Positions 27,701 through 38,495 of a stretch of DNA of 64,000 nucleotides are shown here, piece after piece. The notes beneath the pieces were generated by a model that saw nothing but the letters and a program-made list of their open reading frames with translations, made no database searches and was not told the DNA's origin. How positions within the stretch are numbered: position 1 is the stretch's first letter; each line of letters begins with the position of its first letter. The position numbers and the translations under genes are program-made. The DNA is from Hymenolepis diminuta (lineage: Eukaryota; Platyhelminthes; Cestoda; Cyclophyllidea; Hymenolepididae), in the NCBI GenBank assembly GCA_900708905.1, contig CAADRB010000037.1, positions 1,357,975 through 1,421,974 on the forward strand, in the 5' to 3' direction.

Positions 27701-30134
27701 CCCTGATCAATTGATGAGACCGATCCAACTTAGATTAATTTCCTGAAATAAAAATGCCGGAAAAGGAGTAAATTAGTTAAAGTTTCATTTGTGAACTCGA
27801 AAATATCCTTGCTTTAATAAATAATAAAATCTATTTATAAACCTTATTATAAGTAAAAGAGAGAGGCGGTAATACCAATTGAATTTCGCTTGATTTACTC
27901 CTCCGCTTTACGCGTTTGGATTGGTATTTCTCGCTCAGAACGGAAGTAATTAAAGCACTTTATTTGTCAAAATATAAATCACATTCATTCACATTATCCT
28001 ACTTTGAAATGAACTTAAAATTAAAAATTATTTTTTTTATTAATAAAGAGCTGATTATTCAAGTAATATTATGATAGGGGGGGAGAGTGAATAAATTAGT
28101 GTCTGCAACATAATTCCTGAACTTCTGTAAAGAAAATTCATCTCTGGGGTACCGAGTTATTTGATTATCCCCTCTTAATTACTCCCGCTACGCTATTGGC
28201 TCAGTAGACAGCTTGTTGAATACATATATTCATAAATATGTTCGTATTTATTTGTCACAGTGAAGAAATTTGTGAGTTTCATAGGTTTCAGCAAGTATCT
28301 CATCGGGCACCTAGCGATACTGTCTTGTAGTTATCCGACATCAAATTGCCTAGTCTACTCAACAAAGTGTGGCCATCTAGGTGGTGAATAAGCAGATGTA
28401 AATGCATTTATTGGAAGGTACAACTGATCGGTCTGCAAACTGATTATCCACTATTTTAACAATTTCAAAAATGTTATTCAATATTCAATTTAGACTTCCA
28501 TGATACTTTTAAAATGGAATCGTCTATGATTCCTCCCAAGTTGAATATATATTCTGAACTTCTTAAATTGAGATTAATTTGGAAATTAATTGCTTCAAAA
28601 ACTCTTTAATTTATCTGAAAGAAGGTCTCAAAAAGAGGGAAATATGCACATTATAATTTTTACTCCTCTTGGAAACCCTTCAAACTGTGAAGGTTTCTAC
28701 TACTACCTTGTCCATAAAACTGAAGGCATCACGGAGAAATAAAGTTTGCTTTTCTCGCAGTTTTTTCTTCTTTATTACAGTATTGACATAATTCTTTTGT
28801 ATAGTAATTATGATACCGAATTCAGTATAGAACGACTTTATATCTCGACAAAAGGAGGCCCTCGTTAACTTTACCACTGTTTGTAATAACTATCTTGATT
28901 CCAGCGATCGCTGGCAAGCCCGAAGAAGGGGACTGAAGAGTCATATTTGGGCAAGTCCCTTTATCAGAAAAATACTGTGAATAGTATAAAAAAATTTTTC
29001 AAACCAAATGAGGAAAGAGCATAAAGTCTGCTGTTTCTTAAGAAAGTACAAATGCCTACATCCATTTTTGGTATTCGAAATTGGTTTGCACCTTCGTTTG
29101 GCAAGAAGTGAAAACATTCACATAGCTGGAACTTCAAGAGAAATTTGATTAATCTAGTCTTAGTGAGGATTGCGACTGCATAATTTGTCCGAAATTTTTA
29201 ACTTTTATCCAAATTCAGGGATATTATAAATATCTACAGTTCTCACCGGTCTCCTTCCAGCCTTAAACACTTCGACATGGTAATAATGCCTTTGCAATGG
29301 CAAATCCCTTTAGGAGCTAACAAATGGAAGTTATGAAGCTTCATTTGTCTGAAGTCGGGCACCTCTTAGACAAGACAATGGATTCGTTGAAGGAGAATAA
29401 CCCTGCAAAGCTGCTTCCATTCTTGGATTTTTAAACAACGTTACCATATGAAATAAATTAAATGGAAGCCAGACAACAGGGAACGTTTCCAGTAGCTTAA
29501 AATTTGGTACCTGAAGTTAATTAGAAGTCGATAAACTACGCCGAGTAAGTTTCAGTAAACTCACTTTATGATCTAGTTATTAAAGTTCTTTAATTATGTT
29601 TCGAAATGAGTTTGCTTGGAGCTTTTATTTTTGTTAGTCCGATAAAATGAAACCGCTCGTTTAAATTCTAGATCCAGAAATTATTAAATACCTAATGGAT
29701 ACCTTCAAACTTATCTCTTCGGGATAGAGTTCGTTGAACCCTCCTAGGTGCCACACGCAAAAGACCAATCTGGAATAGCAGACTAACGGGTTGGACCGCT
29801 CCATCAGCCAATCGATAATATGAATTAATATTTAGATTCTTCTGCTTAAAATTCATAATTATCTTTCTATTTAATTGTCAAAGTTAGTTTTTTCCTTTCA
29901 AAAGATATAAACAGTCATTTATGGTACTTGTGCTCATATTATTTCCGATCTCTCTATTCCAGCAAAAATAGATTTTTAACTCATTCCAATCTCCGTTGAA
30001 TTCTGGCTACCCAAATCACAATACAATTTTCTGACAATCGTATCGTCCGCTTGAGTACAATTACCGATTCTAAACCAAAAAATGAGTTCCTCTCGCCTAT
30101 TGGCTCATTATCAACAAAAAATTATTATTTATTA

Positions 30135-30415
30135 TTGTCCATAGTTTTAAAAATACTAGCATGTTTTAATTGTGGGAGGCGGATGGAAGGATTTAACAGA
30201 AAGCTCAAATAATGACAAAGGGGAGAGGAAGAAAAAGGTGCTGAGGGCAACGTCAAGGTAACTGACAGTCGTACTTCATTTGATTTTTAGATTCGGGTTG
30301 TATAATATTTGCCAAGTGGGTAGCTAATGTCCTGTAATTCAAATTTCATGACTCGTCTTCTAGATTCCAGCTGATGCTTGTCTATGATGTCCGTTTTTTT
30401 AATTAAGAAGGGTTG
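30135..30415 (+). repeat. Dispersed repeat C, copy 2
   Basis: Direct-orientation relative of 16605-16897. It shares the ordered blocks described for copy 1 at a level suggesting an old duplication. There is no coding potential and no recognisable ends. Confidence 0.6.
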
Positions 30416-31438
30416 CTTTTGCCACTTCATTTTCATCTCTCCTTCCAAGAGTTGAGGAGGCAAATGATCGTACAAGATTTTCAACAGCCCACAGTCTTAA
30501 GATAGCAAAAAATGTTCAGTTAGCAGAGCTCCATAGGCTGTGTTCACTCGGATTGAATAAATATTTATGTCAAATAAATATCTCCAATGCATACCTAATA
30601 AATATAATAATTTCACGAGAAGTTAGTAAAAGCTGATGAAATATTTCCAATTGTGAGCAATGACCCCCTAAGAATTCAAATCGCCGTTGCTATTAATCAT
30701 CGCCACGACTAGATGGCCACCGATATGTGGAAAAAACAAACAGTGGAAGTTTAGTATAGAGTAAAATATCTAGATTAATTAATGGATAAGTCTCTAATGG
30801 TAAGCTTATTGAGAGGCCTGGGTATCTATCTCGATATTGAATGAAGAGTAGAAGACAGAAGGAATCCCTAATGCAAAACGGCAGGCCAACAGAGGTAATG
30901 AAGTAAAGGGGGAAAACAACTAATCTGACGTCGATCATCAACTTAAGTTAAATAGCTTCTGGATGTATATTATACATCTAAATTGATTAAGTTAAAAGAA
31001 TGGGTGGTTGCACCTCGTCATTTTAGGAGGGAGTTTAGTTGATGTAACTCTAGATTTATGGCTTTGAAACTAGTAGAATTCAACACCCAAGTCACCTTCA
31101 AATACCATTTTTCTACCCTACGTAACATTATGTGATTTACCAAGCTAAAGTAAACATCAGTTCATATCCACATATGAATTTACTTTCCCAGTTTTGACAG
31201 TTGGTAAAATTTTCTTTTCCAAGGCTGAGAAATACAAGGTGCGTGAGGCATCTGAGGAAACCTTACGCACTTTTAGAAAAACAGATAATGAAACTGTTAA
31301 TGGTTAGAATTGACCATTTCTTATAGCAAAACGAATAAACATAATACCTATTCACCTAGGTTGTATTCTATATGTCCTCCTTCCGCTTCTATCACCCACT
31401 CAATTCGAGTTCGAAAGCGACTGACTGCAAGCTTTCAC

Positions 31439-31827
31439 NNNNNNNNNNNNNNNNNNNNNNNNNNNNNNNNNNNNNNNNNNNNNNNNNNNNNNNNNNNNNN
31501 NNNNNNNNNNNNNNNNNNNNNNNNNNNNNNNNNNNNNNNNNNNNNNNNNNNNNNNNNNNNNNNNNNNNNNNNNNNNNNNNNNNNNNNNNNNNNNNNNNNN
31601 NNNNNNNNNNNNNNNNNNNNNNNNNNNNNNNNNNNNNNNNNNNNNNNNNNNNNNNNNNNNNNNNNNNNNNNNNNNNNNNNNNNNNNNNNNNNNNNNNNNN
31701 NNNNNNNNNNNNNNNNNNNNNNNNNNNNNNNNNNNNNNNNNNNNNNNNNNNNNNNNNNNNNNNNNNNNNNNNNNNNNNNNNNNNNNNNNNNNNNNNNNNN
31801 NNNNNNNNNNNNNNNNNNNNNNNNNNN
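31439..31827. other. Assembly gap (389 N) inside mariner copy 1
   Basis: Unknown bases flanked on the right by a hexamer-like repeat (GCATTTGCATCT). The corresponding place in copy 2 is also a gap, which suggests an unresolved tandem expansion or collapsed repeat copies rather than random missing data. Confidence 0.95.
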
Positions 31828-32331
31828 GCATTTGCATCTGCATTTGCATCCACACTGACCCTAAGGCCCTGTGGAAGAATTGGGAGGAGTCGAGTCATGT
31901 TGTACCCTTCACTGCTAACAACAACAGCAACAGCAACAATCCCGAAAATCATCACTTTTGGTGGAAACTTCGTGCGCATGCATGACAGTTGGAACTGCAG
32001 TGGAGTCCGCTCCTACATAGACATTCACCATTTCTTGTAATTCCTGGTGGGTGTCCTGATGGGTGTCCTGGTGGAAGTCGTTTTTGTGGGGGAAAAACCA
32101 AAGACATGCCTGCTCTTCTTTGTGCTTCAAATCGTTTAGGAGTCGTTTTGCACGCATCAAACGATTCTCTTGAGTTATTTTTGTCAACATAAACTGACTT
32201 CGTATGAGGGCAACGTATGATCTGTATCCGAGGTCTTGATGAGGAGCATTCCTTATATATTGTTGTTCTCATGGAGACTTGAAGATGTTAGGCAAAATGT
32301 CGCGCATTGATTTCTCAGGATTCTCGTCCTT

Positions 32332-32371
32332 CATGCTATGCTATGCCATGCCATGCCATGCCATGCCATGC
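32332..32371. repeat. (CCATG)n pentanucleotide array in mariner copy 1
   Basis: Runs of CTATG and CCATG pentamers inside the N-terminal part of the transposase frame. Copy 2 has the same array at 43514-43554, so it predates the separation of the two copies. Confidence 0.9.
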
Positions 32372-32658
32372 ACTCTTCTCACAAACTCAGGTGTTGTGGG
32401 TGAGTCAGCAGAGGAGTGACAATGCTCTTTTCTCTTCCTCGGGGCGGCCAAATCATCTCCATTGCTTTCGTTCAGCAGCTACTTTACAACTTTGCAAACT
32501 AAAGACCCTTCGACTCTTAGAAATCGTGTAATTTCTAAATTGTTGTGTCTCGCTTTAGCAGTATCTGTCATGAGATCTTCTGATGTAAAAAACATTAATT
32601 ATTATCCAGTTAGTTTAAATTACAACAATATAAGTGTTCTCAGATGCCTTACGCACTC

Positions 32659-35600
32659 TATAGATATCTTATAAGGAATGGAAATTCACACAAATAGTAT
32701 GCATGTCCTGAAATCGAGCTTCTACACAATTTTGAACGAATGCCATCACATAGATGGGAGGGAGGGGGGGGGGGCTATTCCCTTAAGCTTAAATCTAAAC
32801 TTTTCGATGGCCATTATGAACGCTGAGAGAATTTACGTGTTGTCAGCTGATTCAGGCATCGAATTGCACTTCTGAATGGACAAAAACAACTGTGTGGAGG
32901 AATCTGTAATAATGAAAATTCTTCCTGAATGTAAGCATTTTAAGGATTCTTTTGTGTTACATGTATGTGCTTCGATCATCTAAGGACATGCATAGTGTTC
33001 TGTTTTTTCCCCTACATTTCTACACTTTCGATGCGGAACCGGTAGAGGTTTTCTGTTAATGACGGTCAAGGTCATCAAATTTTGCCAGATTTTGCATTTT
33101 AAAGGATTCTGATTTCAGCATTCGATTTCAATTTTATTTGTAAGTGCTCTTAGGAAGAGGAAAAACATTTATTTATGAAATCCATGCTGTAATATACCAG
33201 TTAATATTTGGAATGCAGTAAAAATAAATCAAAAAGCAGTGTCTCGAGGATAGCAAAGTTCCTTCATATTGTTTTAACGAAATGGCGCACTAGTTACGAA
33301 GAACTGCCTCATTTATTAAAGAAACCAATGAATTCACTTGCACAGATGAGGTGCATCCTCACTTCATTGACTGAAAGCGCCCAACCAGCCTTCTATAACA
33401 GCCGCATCCTTCTTTGTCTCCTGTCATTTGACCCTTCTCACGATATCCGTTAATGTTATCCATTAAACAATCTGTATCCACTCTATAAACATGCTGACAA
33501 CAGCACCACAACCGCTATCTTCAGTTCACCAATTCGGCCTTCAGTACCCACAGATCACTCCATCTCCCTCTGTTTTTAAACCCCTCCCCACCACTCCCAA
33601 GATTTTTTCCTACACTCAATCGGTTGACCACTGTTGTTTTTCCCTTGCTTAGAATGCTCATGTATTTTACATTCATCCTGAGGATTGTGCCTTCAGACAA
33701 TACAATAGGACTTGTTTCAGACTAGACCCCCATTCTGACAGTCTACTTCGAATGAATCGATGTTCACTGACGATATAGAGTTCGCATCCCTTCAGTGCAT
33801 TTTCAGTGCCTGAAATGAACAAAACTCATAGAATAATAAATACCTCTAGACTTTTAAAAATTCAAATTATCAGCGCACTATTAAGTTCGAAAGCAAGTTG
33901 TTCGGATACAAAATTGGTGACTGACCACTTCAGAAGTCCATTCTCGGATCGATGCAATGACAGTTAAGATTTGTCATGTAAAACTCAAGGTCGAGCGGTT
34001 TAAGAACTTGCTGTCGAATGCTAGCGAAGAATTCTGTTCATTAAAATTGATAAATAACTTATATTTTAATTATGAAAATGAGAACTTACTTCTCAGTCAA
34101 CCCGTAGCTTATAACTTTCAGTATATTTCAATATTCTCAATATTGTTTATCATGGAGATTATATTTTCCACAGTGTTGCACAAATTAACTTCTAAGTCAA
34201 CATTTTGCGGAACTTATCCATGCAAATATCTGCACTAAAAATTAAATTTTTGGCCTCCATTTATCACATTTGAAATAATTTCAATGTGATTGATGTATCT
34301 GCGTATCGAACGATCCATTTAAAGATATTTACAATTTGCATACGCCTTCTCTCCCATCAAAGTTGATTCTGAAAAAATGCACTTTCTTGAACTTGTAACG
34401 GATACTACACAAATAAGGTCCTGGCTAAACTTTAGTAAACCTCTTAGAAGTCCAAATGGCTGCTGACAAGTACAATGAACCTCTAGCAGTCATCTAGAAT
34501 AAAGAAAGCATCGTTTGGAGAGGGTTTACTGTAAAAACGCTTAGTAATGGAGTAAAAATTAACCTGCTCTAGACGAATACTGATCGCTGATTGGCTGAGA
34601 GGTCTCTGCACTCACGTCCGCGCTTGATCGATACGTGATCGGTAGCACGTACACATTTTCCAGAATGTTCGGGCTCACGCGCGCGAATCCTTTGATCAGC
34701 CTTGGTAGCGTTGTACTCTCCACAAACTGTACAGCCGATTCCATGATTAACGAAATGAACAGTTATGGTGGAAAATATTATATTTATACGAGAAAAGCAT
34801 TTTACTCAATACTTTTCTTTGTCACCCTTTATATTAACTTACCTTATTTACATGATGTTACTTAATAAAGACTTATTTATGCCACACTTCCTGCGTCACT
34901 ATCAAGATAAATGAGACATTCCCGGAAAACAAGGAAATGAGGGTATAGTGAAGACATGGGCATTGTTGTGGCACTCCCCCATGAGCATGACGGTTGAGAG
35001 GAGAATGTGTCAGCGGATATAAAGACGTAAATGATTCTGCATAGATGGACAGTTAGCGTAAGCGTTTGGGTCATGGTACCCTGAATTACCTTAGACGAAT
35101 ATACTAGAATATATAATTCTAGATCTTAATAAAATAATAAAAGAAATTTTGAGGAATAGAGAATCATTAAAAGGTCGATGGCAATTGGATGGCTCAGGAT
35201 GTCATACACAATTCGAGTGTCTAAGTACAGAGGTATGATTAAACTCGTGGGCGCATGCCTTTGGTTAATACTTATTCCCACGAAGCCTATAATCTTGAGT
35301 AAATATGTTGGCTGTCAGTTTCGGTCTCACTCCTGATTCCATCCACTTAATTCGTAATTTTGTATAGTAATGGAAGGGGAAAGAAGAACAGCAAAACATC
35401 GTAACCTTTATCAATGCACCTGAAGACATCTCATTATATTTGAACTTGACACAACATACCAACTCCTCACAAATCAATGCTTCCACAAGTCAGTGAAATA
35501 TGACATCGAATTCTGTGAAGAATAACGGTACTGAGTTACTCCAAATTACGCATTACTTTGCCATCACAAGCGTGGACGAGTACAATTATACACCCACTGA

Positions 35601-38495
35601 AATTATTTCAAATATTAGTTTAATGTATGTATTAAGTTAAGATGCCCCTCAATATTTCGGCTTGTAATCAGAAATATAATCTAGGCATTCTCTGCGACAC
35701 CGCTAGGTACTCGTGGAGGTAATATTTTGACTATATTTCCCCAGGACCGGTAGAAAGCTGGCTGAAGACTTGTAGAGCTCCATGGTGACTTTAACAAGCA
35801 TTCATTCAAAAGTTTACTTAAATAATTATTTCCCGATAAAAATTTCAGGAGTTGTACATGATTGACTATTTCCAAGGTCGTCTGCGTTATTTTTAGATAG
35901 CTTTGCAATTGACGTAACGTATCAATCAGAACGTCCTTATCGCCATGCGTACGTTGGCCAGTTTATCAAAACGCTTCTCCCCTCCATTTTTCAACTTCTT
36001 AAAGCCATGCATTTATTAGTACTTTCTCCACTGGATACCGACTCTCTGTTGACTATTTCAACTGTCTACCGTCTCTATCGAAATATACCCGAGCATAATA
36101 TTCCCCTAGCTCGACCCCCGACCTTCCTTATCTTCTAGCACCCATATACTTGAATTTCTCCTTTTCAACTTCAGGCCCTTCAGTCAGTTTCATTCCATTT
36201 GCAGCTTCTCCCTGAAATTGCTCGAGAAACGATTTCCGTTCACACACGTTCCGTTCCGTTGAAATATTCAAATCTGGTTCCTTCCACCCCACTGAATTAG
36301 AGCATCCATTTTTAAACTGGAAACTTATGGGACTTGTCACTCGTGTTGCCTTTATATACGATTGCGATAGATCATTTGTACTGATCTGATGTGCAATAAA
36401 TATAACAAGCACTGGTTGAGACAGGTTTTAGTCACCCTGGACATCCTAACCTCAACCTTCCAATCAGTGGCAAGAGGCGCAAATTGTATGACTCAGCTTA
36501 AGCAAATGCAGTTATGAAGTTTCTATTATTTATTGTACCTTACAATCCCTCTAAACAGGTAAATTTGTATCAGATCATGGTAATATTTTAAAGAATTAAT
36601 TTCCTTTTCATTTAGACAATCTTGGGATATTTATTATTTCACCAGAAATTTAATAATTAGAATTTAAAAAAATACATCAGCAACAATTAATTGAACCATG
36701 GTGGTTGTTTTGGTGGACCTCCCATTCAGCAGCCGAAGGCGCTGATAGCTTGTAGTAACAACAATTTGGGGACATTAATTGGTATTATTAATGATATATC
36801 ATAACATCTACAAGCCCCATCTCGCAAGTAACACCCTCATTAGGTCCCCAAACTATTTTAACTGAATAGCTACGTCTTATGTCTTGGTAAAGGAGTCGTA
36901 TTAAAGGAATACGATCGAAATGGTTTAAAATTGCATTGATTAGTTGCATTTTCTAATGTTGTCATAAATTTACAGTGTTTAAATGTAAACACACTTTATG
37001 GGAGGTGAAAACCCACAGTTAAAATGCTAATTGTTTACTCTAAAATCCAAATTAAATAAATTACTCCATTAATGTTTCAATAGAAATGAACCGAATCCGT
37101 GAGTCAAATCTGACTAAAGATAGCACAAGGGTATTAAGCATGAAACTGTACACAAAATAATTATTGTAAAACCGAAGGGAGTAACTGACACTCTCGAAAT
37201 CAAAAGGGAGAATTTCATTACTCCTGAGCTATTTTCAAATTGCGAATGTACAAAGTGTCCCATCAGAGAACCAGAGAAAAGATAATAATTATATCGTTAT
37301 GTATAATATTCATCTACATTCTTTGGTCAAACACTCACAAAGTAGGAATCTTGCACCAGTACCAGAAAAAATACAGAAGCAAGTAAGCACAAAGGAAGGC
37401 ACAGGAGCTGAAGAATGGAGGTATTTAGAAAAAGACAAAACAGTGGAAGCACCTTGTACAAAACACTCCTCTCATTCAATGTCAATTTTCTTATACACAG
37501 CTGTCAACCCAAATTTTGGTCTTCTCACTTTGGAAAGACTCTTGCATCTCATCAGTCTTAGATTCCATGAGGGGGATCCGCAGTCTGATGTTGTCGCGCC
37601 CTTAAAAGTAGATTTACTTGTGATTAATGCTACTTCAAAAACAAGCTAATGAATACGAAATTCTCATTCTTAAACCTGGTCTCGATGTCTTACTTCAACT
37701 TGATTCTTTCAATTCCGTCCCTCTATTCTTTCATGACCACAAGAGATAACTGGTAGTTTTGGCATGAATATTAATAACTATTTTTATGCTAAAAAGTGAA
37801 GATACTTGTAGTAATGCTTTAGAATTAATACCTCGCAAGGTCTGTTGAATATTTCCTAAACAATCAGAGTTTTTCAAACGAGAATTTGTTCTCGAATTTA
37901 TTCCACGATTTGTTAGCCTAATAAGCCAACTTCTCGGTTTCCACCAAATTTTAATTATTCAATGAATTATAGTAATTGCCGTAATTATATTGATTACGAG
38001 ATAATGAGTAAAACTACCCAGAAAGCCAAGAGTTCGAAGTAGCTCACTCCTACTACTAGCTATCAAGAATATTTGAATGGTTGAATCCCACCAATAGCAA
38101 GCACTCTCAAGCGCTGAGACTTACCACTAGAACTACGTAATGACTTTCCACCCAATAAGCAGACATTAGAAATCAATCAATAAGATATCATTTGCCTTCT
38201 TCTTATTTTTAATCAAAAATTGCTTTACACAAAATAAAGACAGAGGGCAGTTGGCGGCATAACTGGAATGTTTTCTTACATAAATTTCAAACAAATACCA
38301 GACAACTCTTCTCAAATACGGGTACACAGACGGATAATCAGAATTAAAATATTTGCAATTCACAAAGCTCTTCGGCAAGTGATTCTCTTTTTTTGCTAAA
38401 AAGTAAAGCAAACATTAATAAAAGGCACCAATAATTTCAAATCATAAGAGATTTGAGATGATCTACTAATTTGATCTAAGTAGGACTTACTGGAC
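32659..38495. other. Intergenic region downstream of the ZMYND8-type gene
   Basis: No supported gene. It holds a G-rich tract at 32758-32774, copy 2 of dispersed repeat B (34385-34755) and two protein-like but unrecognised open frames on the - strand at 36412-36128 and about 35965-35681 (discussed separately). A 116-codon frame at 37299-37649 is within chance expectation. Confidence 0.5.
34385..34755 (-). repeat. Dispersed repeat B, copy 2
   Basis: Reverse-complement relative of 11925-12300. In this copy a single frame on the - strand stays open for 61 codons (34744-34559) and includes TTLPRLIKG, YVLPITYR and SQPISDQYSS, the same peptides seen frame-shifted in copy 1. That hints at an originally coding element. 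Confidence 0.8.

Larger units (their letters stand above)
15693..31234. other. Long non-coding stretch, no supported gene
   Basis: AT-rich DNA with many stops. The ATG-initiated frames present reach 118 codons, which is within chance expectation for this composition and length; none shows a recognised motif. The region holds one pair of old dispersed repeats (16605-16897 and 30135-30415) and simple repeats at 19049-19080 (CA-rich) and 21670-21693. A moderately GC-rich island at about 27390-27460 is unexplained. Confidence 0.5.
31348..32396 (-). pseudogene. Decayed mariner transposase, copy 1
   Basis: Frame-shifted fragments in transposase order: TPEFVRR, a [17 protein letters not shown] segment, [60 protein letters not shown] and [10 protein letters not shown], then after the gap [19 protein letters not shown] ending at 31348. 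The first catalytic Asp of the D-D-D triad (normally in FSDEKN) is missing: the sequence reads [14 protein letters not shown] pentamer array and a GTT/GCT array interrupt the frame. It cannot encode an active transposase. Confidence 0.85.
31235..32658 (-). mobile_element. Defective mariner (Tc1/mariner) element, copy 1
   Basis: The ends are near-matching inverted repeats, CAAGGTGCGTGAGGCATC at the left and GAGTGCGTAAGGCATC (reverse strand) at the right. Both are bordered by TA (31233-31234 and 32659-32660), the standard mariner target duplication. The transposase sense is on the - strand. Relative to copy 2 it lacks about 60 bp near its 5' end (around 32560 here, 43275-43345 there). An assembly gap of 389 N (31439-31827) falls in the second half of the transposase. 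The flanks differ from those of copy 2, so this is a separate insertion rather than part of one duplicated block. Confidence 0.88.

Noticed and set aside
31310..32040. Long apparent frames crossing the N-gap (also 43901-44569)
   Set aside because: They are long only because unknown bases contain no stops. The real content is a frame-shifted mariner transposase on the opposite strand in most cases.
37299..37649. 116-codon open frame starting with ATG
   Set aside because: Within the range expected by chance, no recognised domain, and no convincing splice sites or neighbouring coding segments.
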